The notes under the pieces: generated by a model
Databases searched by the model: none
Told to the model about the DNA's origin: nothing
What the model saw: the letters and a program-made list of their open reading frames with translations, nothing else
In this document: piece after piece, positions 35,011 through 45,669 of the stretch
Position numbering within the stretch: position 1 is the first letter of the stretch
How the letters are laid out: each line of letters opens with the position of its first letter
Assembly: GCA_900708905.1 (NCBI GenBank)
Contig: CAADRB010000008.1
Span: 2,096,390 to 2,160,389 of the forward strand
DNA length: 64,000 nt
Reading direction: 5' to 3'
Source of the DNA: Hymenolepis diminuta
Taxonomy: Eukaryota; Platyhelminthes; Cestoda; Cyclophyllidea; Hymenolepididae
Translations under genes and position numbers: made by a program

Positions 35011-37515
35011 ATACCAGGATCAAAAATGCATTCGAATGTGCAACAGAGTGAACTACAGGTTTATCACGAAAAATAGGGTTGGTGAGGTCAGGGGATTTTT
35101 TAAGGATGGGGAAGGAGAACTCAAAAGATTGATTGCCGGTTATAGAACAGTAGTTGGGGCAGGGTTAGAGTAAAGGCACAGTTAGAGTAAAAGGTCAAGT
35201 GACTTTTTCTTTCTGAGATCACTCTAAAAATGTTTCTTCAACATTTATTTAGCCCTTTAGGACATTCACGACATATTACGGCGAACCAAATGTTTGTGCC
35301 GATCAAAGGTCAATTTTTATCCGTTACATAGCGATTTTAAATTATTCAGAAGAGAAGATAAAGTGAAGATTGAACACTCTATCTCAAGATCAGAACAATT
35401 TTGAAATTTTTTCACACTTATATATTGGAAACCAAATATTTCTGAATGGATTGGCCAACCATTAATACTTCATAAAAACGCTGTTTAAAAGATAATTTTG
35501 AATTTAAAACGTTTTACTTTTTGGCCTTTTTAATTTCTGATTTAAAGAAACATCCAATTCCTTTTTTCTTTCCGTCAGAGATTATGTCATCACAAGTTAG
35601 GGCATTAATTCCAAAATTACTTTGCTTATTTTCCCTATCCCCTAAAATTTTATCAAAAGAATTGTTCTTGTTTTTCTATTTTTTTGCTCTTCTAAACTTT
35701 GAAGAGAGCGAAGTAAAAGTGAGTTACTGACTATCACCCTTTTTCTCCCTTCTGGTTTAGATCCACCTCCAAGACGTGATCTTATGCAAATTATGGAGTC
35801 ATCAGAGTGTCCACAGTGGCTAAAATTTACATAAATGTATTACTACTCAGAGAGTGCGCACATGCGCCCGAGATCACTTGTCTCTTGCCTTTTCTTTTGC
35901 TAACTCAAAGACTTGCGCATTTAAAGAATCCGGTACAAACGTCATTTATCATGCAAAGTTGAGGCAGTAACTCACTGTTGTGTCTCAAACCTAGTCGAAT
36001 ATACTTTTTCATTAAAAAATGTTTCGAATGAAATATTGAAGTGGTTCTCATAGAGTTCAGCTTCGGACTGAAATAATACTGCCAGATGATTAATAATTAA
36101 TCTATCAAAGTAAACTATTTTGTCTCCCACCCGGAATATTTTCCTTTAAAATACTCTTATTAACTATAAATTTCAAGTTGAAAATAGTTTTTCTGCTAAG
36201 TTCTTTTCTTCGTGAAATTAAATAATTAATTTTTTTGAAATCCTTTGGTGTCTTATAACCATGTACGTTTTAAAGGAAAATATACTTATCTCAAGAAGTC
36301 AAATGTTTAAGGGCATAGAATATTTTCGTCAACATAAAAATAAAATTGATTTTGTTAAATAGAGAAAAAGTGGAATTTAATCTACCAGACTGTGTCCAGG
36401 AGACGGCGTACCTCCCAGTAAAGCAGCACTAATATCCACCGAAGATACTTCAAGAGTTAGAACAACTTAGGCTAGGTACACTCTTATAGAACTTAAAGGA
36501 CAACCTCCCCCCCCTTAACCGTTTCCAAAACCTATTTTAAAACCACATTCTCTATGACAATATTTTGGTTTCTCGCCCACGGAGTCACAGTAATGTCTTT
36601 ATGTCTCTATGTTTCATATCTAGACGTGTTTGTCAGCTCTCCTTTCTTCAGACTATTCAGTCAAAAATATGCCTGTGATGATACCTCACGCACGTTCTTG
36701 CTCAAGTGATTGATATTGTGTTTGTATTTCCAATTATACGTACGCACTTGTCGCCTACCTACTCGTACGCCTCTCCCCCTTTCTCCTCTCTCTAACTGTA
36801 CCGATCTCTCCCTTACTCTTGTGTTTTAACTGCTGTTGTTCAATAGACTGGTCTATACTCAACTCTTGGTATTCTGCATTTTATGAGGCATTGCAACTGT
36901 CTATTGTTACCCGTAGTCTTGGCTCACATAAACTGGTGACCTCGCTTCCTATTACTCCAACAAACTAATGATCTTCCTAAAATTAACAGAGTACAAGGGA
37001 TTTTCCCAGAAGTGGGAATCTCAAGAGTTGGGGTTGGAAAAACGTGTATAGGATAATCGGAAACGAATGAGATGGAAAAGGTGGGGTGAGGCGACAGTAC
37101 TGAGAAGCAGGCTAAATGAGGCACGATAAGGTATTTTTCGTTGGTGAGCAACAGAGACATGAGTAAATAGGCACGCAATACGTTAGAGAGATTAAGCAAG
37201 CCTATGAGTCAGCGGGCGTAGTGACTACAGCCCAGACGTAGCTTTGACACAAGTTAGGTATTTCTATGCATTAACATTATCTGAAAGCTTTAATTTTCTG
37301 CAACCCAAATAATATTGATTAAATGTGAAAATAATTTTGTATAATACTAATTGGAAATAAGAAAATTTGAATGCTGTTTACGGGCAACTAGGCAAATGAT
37401 AAGATCAAGATTTTAATATTATTTTCTTCTTCATAGTAGACCATAAAAGCGAACAAGTTTCTTACTGTATAAGAAGTTAAGTGAAAGATTTTAATATCAA
37501 TTGATTTTTTCATAG
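35011..37515. other. intergenic, with possible further retroelement scraps
   Basis: No gene recognised. A CT-rich block at about 36760-36930 resembles the 3' half of LTR A in layout and ends with gttcaatagactggtctata...ctcttggtattctgc, close to LTR A's gttcaatacatcatggtcta...ttcttggtgttctgt. It is probably a diverged LTR of a related family, with undefined ends. Confidence 0.4.
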
Positions 37516-37632
37516 GAGGTGGATAAAGCAAATCTGCGAATATACAGTGCCCATAATCTACAGTTGAAACGCCGGAGTCGACTGTACCCAATACCAGGAT
37601 TCAAGATGTTAACTATTATCGCCAACCAAAAT
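37516..37632 (+). pseudogene. isolated exon-like open segment, possibly C2-domain-like
   Basis: A 39-codon open segment flanked by an AG acceptor (cataggag) and a GT donor (gtaggtat). It reads ANLRIYSAHNLQLKRRSR followed by LYPIPGFKML. The pattern L-x-I-x-S-A-x-N-L-x(3)-K-x-R loosely resembles the first strands of C2 domains in NEDD4/SMURF-type ligases. A downstream segment after an acceptor at 37736/37739 (AQSKQSYAIKVSSYHY) is also open in phase 0. No start exon or remaining gene is present nearby, so it may be an orphan or pseudogene exon, or chance. Function not known. Confidence 0.25.
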
Positions 37633-37739
37633 GTAGGTATAGTCGTGTTGATCTCATCCAGTCAAATCATTTCTCTTCATACCTACACAATTCCTTTATA
37701 AAAAAATTTTTGTGTCTGCTTTTTATAATACAAGCAGGC

Positions 37740-38311
37740 ACAGAGTAAGCAATCATATGCGATAAAAGTCAGCTCCTATCATTACAAAAACTATTTAAAA
37801 GAAATTATGACCAAAATTTTTTTAATAAACAACCTTTATCGCTTTATTTTCAACTTTTATTTCAAAAATCCCAATCAAATACAACAAAAAATCAGAATTG
37901 TGGACTCATATGGTATGTAAACGAGTAACGTAGAATGCTGGCATAATTATCACGATTACAAAATTTGGAACTGATCTCTGAGATGTTTCATCTCTTTAGA
38001 CGACTTTTCTAAGTTTCTTTTGTACTCAGGCTCAAGTCGTTTACGTGTAGGCATTCACAGATCAAGGAATGATCGAGAGGACAAGTATAATTCATTAAGT
38101 AATGCATCATTATTTAGCTCTGCAAAAGGTATTAAAAAGTTTTTTACTTGGAATGAATTCCACTTTGACAAAAAATCGATACCAAGTTGCCTTTGGTCCA
38201 TTCATTAACAAAACCAAACCCACCAGTATAAATTTCTGCACCATTGTCACTTTTGCGTATTTATCGAGCCAATTGAGCAGATATCCACGGACTGCAATAG
38301 TTAAAAACCGA
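37740..38311 (+). other. region upstream of claudin-like gene 1
   Basis: An open segment at 38020-38208 follows an acceptor-like tttgtactcag but resembles no family. The rest is AT-rich. Confidence 0.3.
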
Positions 38312-38325
38312 TCTCCTATTGGTTA
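38312..38325 (-). promoter_or_regulatory. inverted CCAAT-type box (distal)
   Basis: TCTCCTATTGGTTA, which reads TAACCAATAGGAGA on the opposite strand and contains CCAAT. An exact 14-nt copy occurs at 38503-38516, just before the claudin-like start codon. CCAAT boxes are known NF-Y sites in animals; use here is inferred. Confidence 0.4.
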
Positions 38326-38502
38326 ATGACTGTAACTCAATTCGCACACACTTTTACACATTCACACGGAACGAGATCGCAATAAGATACCGCGATCAGT
38401 AGGATCATTTCTCACTCACTCCCACTCTCTATTGACTATCTCTCTCTTTCGATTTTTAAATATATTCAGGGGGCTCATATAGCTTGAAGTACCTCTCTTT
38501 TC

Positions 38503-38516
38503 TCTCCTATTGGTTA
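38503..38516 (-). promoter_or_regulatory. inverted CCAAT-type box (proximal)
   Basis: Exact copy of the 38312-38325 box, ending 13 nt before the ATG at 38530. If functional as a promoter element, transcription would have to start very close to the ATG, so it could instead be part of the 5' leader. Confidence 0.35.
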
Positions 38517-38529
38517 TCGATTTTTAACA

Positions 38530-41376
38530 ATGCATTCCGTGTCCTCAACTTTAGGAAAGTATCGATTATGCCCCAACGGGACAATTAAAGGCTTATTTTT
38601 CATTGGTCTCTGCATTCAACTCGCGACCTTGACCCTAGCTATTGCAATGTTAAGCCTGGGGGGTTGGGTAGAGATTAATGTCGGTGTTCCTTCTAGTGGC
38701 AATAATAAGTAAGTTGGAGCTGTGAAGTTTGATTTTTGTTTTTATTTTAGATATGAACAGAATCGAATTGAGGGAATTTTACAAGACTGTTTCATTATCA
38801 ATCCATCAGGTAATATTGATTATTATTCGGTTTAATACTTTATTTGAATAGTGTCAACTCCAGGAGGACTGTATGATACTGCTGATGCTTGCTACATGAA
38901 GGATTTCGGCCAATACAAGGCGTCAACCTCAACTCCCTATCAAAAGGGTACGGTTCCTTAAACTATTGCACATTCTAACGTGACAATATTAATATATATC
39001 CTTGGTGCTCTAGCTATTACAATTACTGGAGCAACTACAGTTTCCTTGGCTTTATTTGGATCAGCTCTTGGACTCATAACCGGTCTCCATCTGGCCTTCA
39101 TCTGGTTCCGCGCTCCCTTTGATTCATTCTTTATTAGGGCATATCGTTTGTTTGTTGGTTTTATCGCTTCTCTTACCTGTAAGTGTTCTGTAGTGGGTGC
39201 TTTATTCTACAATTTGACGTTTGGTTTAGTATCTGATTTAATCTGTCTATTTCAGCCTGTCTATTTTTAGCGGCAATGACCGCATTTCATATTGGACTTC
39301 GCCTTAGTACCGAGAAGATACCCTATGTAATCTTGTCATAATTTAATATTTTTAACATTTTTAATTTTTAATAAACTTATTTTAATTTAAATTTCATCAT
39401 ATTTTACGAATCTTTGTGAATTCTACTTTATTTTGATCCCATAAGCCCAAAATACTGTTTATAAAAATTAACATTTATGTATTAAATATCTGTATTTCAT
39501 AACTAAATAATGTGCATTTATTTTAAATTATTTTTTTAAATAGGCCAAACTGTCAACGACCACAATCACTACCACGAATGGTTACTACGTTGCCTGGGCC
39601 TGCGTTGGCGCCAGTATATTGGCTGCATGGGTTCTTCTTGCTTCAACTTGTTGTTGGGCTATGGATTATGTAAATTGCAAGTCATTGGCTGCTGCCTTCT
39701 ATCCGACATGTTCTCAACGTGCTTCGACCTTGTCAATGACCAATGGGGTTCGAAGCTCGATTTATAGTCTCAATAATGATGGTGTGGTGAGTATCCGTTT
39801 ATATGATGTTTTGGAATCACAGTTAAAGTTTTCTAATTGAAATTTTTAATGGAAATAATAATAAACCCTAGCTTATGGGATTTAATGACTACGTTTATAG
39901 AGTGGAGAGCTATTATCTATCTGACTTATTACGACTTTCACCTCACAGCAAAATGGAAAGTTGTCGAGCCGTGCTTTCTAGCTAACAAAGACAGACATCC
40001 ACTATTTAATAAGCTAAGATATTAGAAGAAAAGAATGTGGACATGATTGGTGCTCGTTCAAGGCGCATTCGGTTAGATAAAATCATGATTTATAGGATAT
40101 AAATAAAAGGATAAAACTATAATCCAGTAATATGAGAGGATAACACTAGAGGGCATGTAATCTATAAACGTCATATGGTCAAATCGGATTTGTAAATGAT
40201 TAGTACTAAAGTTGAGTTTAATTAAAGTCAGTTCAAATTATTTTAAAATCCAATATAAAAGGGTAATTGAAATCACGGTCAATCGGAGTTATTTCTTTAA
40301 TTCTAGCGTATGAAAATATAAGGACCATTATCTTACCTGAGAATACCTCGCATAACATCTGTCTTTTTTCGTGTTATTTAAGTATTAATTCGGATTTGTT
40401 GTAAAATTATACGCATCTAGCTGCATAAATGAAAGGAATATGACGGTTTTGAATTAAATGCTCCTCAAATTGTTATTCTATATCAGCCTATTGTTTTGCA
40501 CTTTATGGGGCAATATCAAATAAAACTAAAGATTGGTTTTCACTTTATCGCTGCCTTATCCATTTAATTAAGCAATTAGTGCGAAAACGAAGAGTACTCA
40601 TCGTCGACATCAGGATAGCTGGCGAGGAAACATGATAAGATAACTGAATCTCATCTAACAGTACTCGACATTTTCTAGATATTTTTTTGGCAACCATCTC
40701 ACTCTTATCAAAAGTGAGGGATGCCTTCTGAGTAAGTGCAACGGTAGTCAGTTTCAGCTCTATGTAAGGAAGATTAAGCAACCAATTGATAACCTATCAA
40801 AGGCTAATTGATGTACTTATTCTCTCTAATGATGTATGAAGTCTGGATACCAATCAAGAGGAACCTGGATGGAGAATAGAAAGCCTACTGATAACTTACT
40901 CTTGATAAGGGACTATTTCTTACTCAACAACTCCAAGTTCGGTGTTGTGAAACATGAATTGAAGCGGGTGCTAAAGAGTACCTGGTCTCTGTTGAGGGAT
41001 TGAAAAACGATAGAGGGAACGATTAACACAAACGATTGATTGTATTAATCGATAGTCGATCTCAGGTGGCTGACGTATTTGGCAAAGCGGGGAATGAGTC
41101 AGGATGGTTTGAAAATTAAATATTAAATGAACAACAATCTAAGCAGTTTGGTATTCTGGTTGAATATCACGAAAGCGAATGTGAAGCATTATTGATATTT
41201 TGCAATAAAAATCTTTTAATCATTTCTAGTGGTCAGTTCAAGATCCACCGACACTTCCAAGATATATAACAAGCACTTTCGGAGATGGTGGCGATCTGCA
41301 CAGCAAGAAGGAAGAGCCGAAAGTTGGAGAGACAGAGGTTAACAAGGAGGAGAAAGTTAAGTCAACAGCAGATTAG
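38530..41376 (+). CDS. claudin/PMP22-like four-transmembrane protein
   Basis: Predicted plasma-membrane protein of 319 aa. Exons: 38530-38708, 38751-38809, 38852-38947, 39014-39178, 39256-39326, 39544-39786, 41230-41376, all GT-AG and phase-consistent. Membrane segments: TM1 about 19-46 (GLFFIGLCIQLATLTLAIAM), then an extracellular loop with W (GGW), GILQDC and ADAC. This order matches the W-GLW-C-C signature of claudins. TM2 is near ITGATTVSLALFGSALGLIT, TM3 near FVGFIASLTSCLFLAAM, and TM4 near YYVAWACVGASILAAWVLLA. The cytoplasmic tail is Lys/Glu-rich (about residues 272-319), ends STAD and has no obvious PDZ motif. Introns 1 and 2 are 42 nt; the last is 1443 nt. A claudin, clarin or calcium-channel gamma relative is possible; the superfamily is likely, the exact family is not settled. 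Confidence 0.7.
39787..41229 (+). other. last intron of the claudin-like gene
   Basis: A 1443-nt GT-AG intron. No mobile element or gene recognised. Confidence 0.5.
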
Positions 41377-41722
41377 ATCGGTTTCGACCACACACATAGT
41401 TAAATTCTCCAAAAACTTACATGCTGTTACATTCGATCAAGAATTTATATAGCCGTTTCCTGTCAACGTTAGAAATTTAAATTTTAAATACATTCCTTCA
41501 TAACTATTATAATTCAGTAAAAATTTATGATTTGTTATTATTACACTATGGATTTATTGCCTTCTATTGTAACCTGTCTGATTTATATATAAATGTATCC
41601 TTTGGAATCTCTTTGTTAATACATCCTTAAATAAATTCATTGTTATTCTGCAGCAATTCAATATATAATAAATAAAATAAACTTTGGAGATTTTTCATTT
41701 ACAGTAAGATAAATGATTGAGA

Positions 41723-42038
41723 TGTAGCGGATGCTACACCTAGGTAATCCTCCTAAGCAGTCCAAATAGCCTCTATTATCAATTTGCTCGCAAATTAGCT
41801 AAGCTACGCCCAAAGTGGTAAGAACCAGAAAGATGCTGCCTGGAGAGGGCTTATTGCTAAACTCTTTGTGTGTCTCAGAGTCAAAATCTTAGTCATCAAA
41901 TATATAACCACGCTAGACTACAGGGATCTTGATTGCTGATTGGTTGGGGAGGTCTCTACGAGACCAGTTACATACTGCACTCCCCAGAAAGTTCCAGCGC
42001 ACATGATTCAATCAGCCTTGTTAGCGTTGTGAACACCA
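41723..42038 (-). mobile_element. LTR family B, copy 3 (solo)
   Basis: The reverse complement starts TGGTGTTCACAACGCTA and ends GTGTAGCATCCGCTACA, matching the ends of the 391-bp LTR at 9892-10282. The interior shares CCAACCAATCAGCAATCA and cttagctaattt. It is shorter (316 bp) through internal deletions. It lies about 350 bp downstream of the claudin-like stop. No pol is attached. Confidence 0.65.
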
Positions 42039-43148
42039 CGGAGACCAGCTTACTTGCTAAAACTTTCCGCCAGGTACAATTATTTCCATTTCTTTGAATG
42101 AAATTCAGGAATTTTTCATATATCCCGCTTTTCCAAACTCACTAAAGATAAGTAAATCGTTTCCTAAGTATACAAATATATATATATTTTTTAAAAGAGA
42201 AGAATAATCAGGAATCTTGCCACCCAACGGACAGACCTCTTCTAACTACTAACTACTTCTAACACAAAAACAAAATGATAAAAGAGAGAAAGACCACTAG
42301 CCGAAAAGTTTTATTGAGCATAAAGAGAAAGCTCAGAAAAAGTCTGAAAGCGAAAGAGCGAGCTGTGTGGAGCATGTGTATAAAAGGACAGATGCACTTT
42401 TAAGTAATAAGCAAGTTATGATTATCAAGAAGTGGCTTGTAGCTCCACTCCCAAATCAAGCTGCTTTTTTAATATTTCTGAGTTAGTCTAACGTGTTGTA
42501 GAGACCTCTTCCAAATCAGAAAAACAAGAATTGAGTCGGACCAGCTGTGTACTGGATGATCACAGAGAAAGGAGAGAACAAAAAGAAAGGATGACAGGAA
42601 AAGGGCGAGTTGTATGTCTAAATTATGCAAGTGACGATTAAATTGTGTTTAAAGGCTGAAAAAGGGCATTTAGAGGATTTGTGTGATTTAGCGGTCATTG
42701 TTCATTGACAGTTAAGCGTGCATAGCGAGAACGAGCAGATCTATGAATCAGAGTACCCAGGTACTACATGGCTCAAAGGCATGACGAAGACATCGAAATG
42801 GACGGGTGGTGTTTCCCATAGGTGGTAGTTGGTAGGAGAATGCGTAAACACACAAAAAGACGTAAATACTGATGAATTATTGGTGTGGACGTTTGAGTCA
42901 TGTTGTCCCAGACGAACTTTTAAAGAGTATTAGAAAAAATTGTTCAAAATAGGAAACGATATTTTGTGAGAAATGGGGACGGTGACATATTCTCTTAATT
43001 TTCAATGAATATATCTGGCAGGCTTTCCATCCGCTGCTTACTGCCCTACTTCTCATCCTAATCATATGAGCCTGAAAAAAGAAGATGGCCACTGCTATAA
43101 CGTAATCAACTAGGAGTTCGGATAGTAATCTAGCAGAGCCAACAATCT
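42039..43148. other. purine-rich intergenic stretch
   Basis: No gene recognised. 42250-42630 is GA-rich on the + strand (CT-rich on the minus), the composition seen in the LTRs here, so it may be remnant LTR DNA. Confidence 0.35.
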
Positions 43149-43181
43149 NNNNNNNNNNNNNNNNNNNNNNNNNNNNNNNNN
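43149..43181. other. assembly gap (33 N)
   Basis: Run of unknown bases; sequence missing or of unknown length. Confidence 1.
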
Positions 43182-43619
43182 AGCTAATAACCCACGGCAG
43201 ATAAGAAGGCACGTTTTAGTCAACACGCGTGTATTAACGAAACTCCCACTCAATCGGTATCGACTTAAACAAATACGAATAATGATCAAGTGTCAAGTGT
43301 ATCGGGGGGGAAATAAAGAAAGAAATTACATTTTTGTTCATAGAAGAAATATTGGGAACGGGTGAAAATAATTATCATTTCTTCTAACAGCCACAAACAT
43401 GTGAAGAGCCTTAATTGAGTTACAGAACAGCAATTATGGGGCCTACTCATCGGTTTTATGTGTGTTAAAATACAGGGACACCTTACGTACTTTTAGAAAA
43501 ACAAATGATGAAACTGTTAATGGTTAAAATTTATAATTTTTTGTAACAAAATAAATAAACATAGTATTAGACTAGGCTTAATTCTATGTATCCTCCTTCA
43601 GCTTCACCACCCATTCAAT
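43182..43619. other. unassigned stretch between the gap and the transposase relic
   Basis: No feature recognised beyond a short G run near 43304. Confidence 0.4.
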
Positions 43620-44400
43620 TAGAGTACATTAACCGACTCTAGATCAAGTGGTCTGGTGAGTTGTTTGGAGGCCATAAGTTTGGTGTGACACGAGGATGAA
43701 AATTCTAGACCATTCAATCCTTGGTTTTGAGAGCTTTATGGGATGGAGGCGAATCTTGTTGGAAGCCATAGGGTCTTTTCCATCGGCTACACCGTCTGTC
43801 CAAAGCGGCTTAACAATGATTTGAAGAGTCTCCAAATAGGCATCTTCATCTGCATTGACTCTGAGTCCTTGTGGAAAAAGTAAAGGAGTCGTGATTTGCC
43901 CCTCCCTCATTACTAACGACACCAAAAATCATCACTGTTGCTGGAAAATTCGTACGCATTACAGTTGAAACTTCAGTAGAGTCCACCCACACATAACCAC
44001 CCATCATTTCTTGGACTGGCTTTTTCATTCTAGTGGAAACTGTTTTCGGCGGAGAAAAATCAAGGATCGTCCTATTCTTCTGGATGCTTCAATTTATTTA
44101 AGGAGGCTTTGGACACGTTAAACTATTCTCTTGAATTTTTGCCGACATAAACTGACCTCGCCTAAGAATGTATGATTTACGTCCGAGGTCTTGATGAACA
44201 GCATTCTTCAGTGTTCCTTCAGACATTTGAAGTTCTTTGACAAGATGGCGCTCATTTAATTTTCAGGATTTTCGTCCATCATGTCGTGCCATGCACTATT
44301 CTGACAAAGTCTGAGTGAATCAGCAGAGCGTTGAAAATACTGCTTTCTCATCTCCATTGTTTCTATTCAGCAGCTCCTCTCTAACTTTGCCATAACTTTT
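43620..44400 (-). mobile_element. decayed Tc1/mariner-superfamily transposase
   Basis: Minus-strand relic with stops and frameshifts. It has NRTILDFSPPKTVSTRMKKP, then VDSTEVSTVMRTNFPATVMI and FGVVSNEGG. After a frame change comes FQQDSPPSHKALKTKDWMV and TPNLWPPNNSPDHL, the 'QQD-A-P-SHKA ... WP-SPDLNP' DDE catalytic region of Tc1/mariner transposases. It is a different subfamily from the 21-kb mariner. The N-terminal DNA-binding part is very degraded and inverted repeats were not found. Confidence 0.75.
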
Positions 44401-45665
44401 AAAACCTTCCAATGTCTAAATTCCTGTGTTTTGCTTTTGTAGACACTATTACAGCGTGTCATTTCACTTCATTAGAAATAGTAGTATCTGCAATGAGATC
44501 TACTGACATTAATAATACAGGAATTATTATCGAGTTAGTTTAAAGTACAAGCCACACGCGTCCTCAGGTATTTTACCCACTCTGTATTTAATCAAATTAA
44601 TAACTTAATCAGTGCGGTTCTTGAACACATTCAACTAAGACATGACAAAAATTTAAGTAGACGATTGATTTCACTACTCAAATTCATTTCTGACTTCATT
44701 TTCAAAAATGAAATAATTTATGTCTTAAACCTTCTTCTCGTCACTGGCCTGAGATTTTTAAAACTGTACTTGCATATCGCCTAAACCGGTACACTCCATA
44801 GCAGAAGGGAGCTCCTACGCTGCTTTCAGTAATTGGAGAATTACAAATCTAAAATAAGGTCCAAAATTAAGAGACATAATATATGTGCATTTCGATTATC
44901 GAAATGTTTACATTAGGAGTTAGAAGGAGTTTAAATTATTTTAGGCCCACAAGTAAGTATTTCATTGTCCAAAACTATTTAAGTCCTGAAATAAAATCAA
45001 GAGTTGGGAACAAGTGTATATTTGCGATGTATGCTTGTATTAATGTTTAGCGCAAAATCGGTGAGGACTGTTCAACTATGAGCACAAATAACCCTTAAGA
45101 AATGATGTATTATGAATAAAAATGTTATCATTGGAAGTAATTTTAGTGGAACTGAGTCATAAAGTTCAATAAACAAAATGTTAAAAATTTATCAAAAGCA
45201 TTTATAATATTATAATAAATTATTTTTATGATTTGATGCCACGGATTACTTTGCATATTAATCAATCACTACACATTCAATAATTCGTTTTAGTTCATTC
45301 GTTTTAAACACTTCTCATAATACCGGGAAATCCATAAATATAAAACTCGGTCATTCGGAGTTTGAATTATTTAAATTGTCATCAAATTGTCATCATTATA
45401 TTAATAAATTCACGGTACGTTTTCTCTCTACACAAATAAACGGTCATTTCTATCTGCAGGCGTAGCATCCCTGCACTTCTATTTTGTCTCATTTTTGATG
45501 TTTACCATTTGCAATTTTAGGGTACTTGCTTCGATAGATCTAGTATATCTTGTCTGAATTGCACCATCTCATTCTCTTAGCTCATATTTTGAATAAAATA
45601 ACAACTTCCTGACGGCGTAATTTTGTTTGATCAGCCATGTTTGATTTTCTCTTTTTTCGTTTTAG
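44401..45665. other. intergenic region upstream of DEK
   Basis: AT-rich, no gene recognised. It ends in a strong acceptor-like site (tttttcgttttag) four bases before the DEK start codon. Confidence 0.5.
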
Positions 45666-45669
45666 CACA

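Noticed and set aside
40545..40781. 78-codon minus-strand frame in the claudin-like gene intron
   Set aside because: No recognisable domain and no splice partners.
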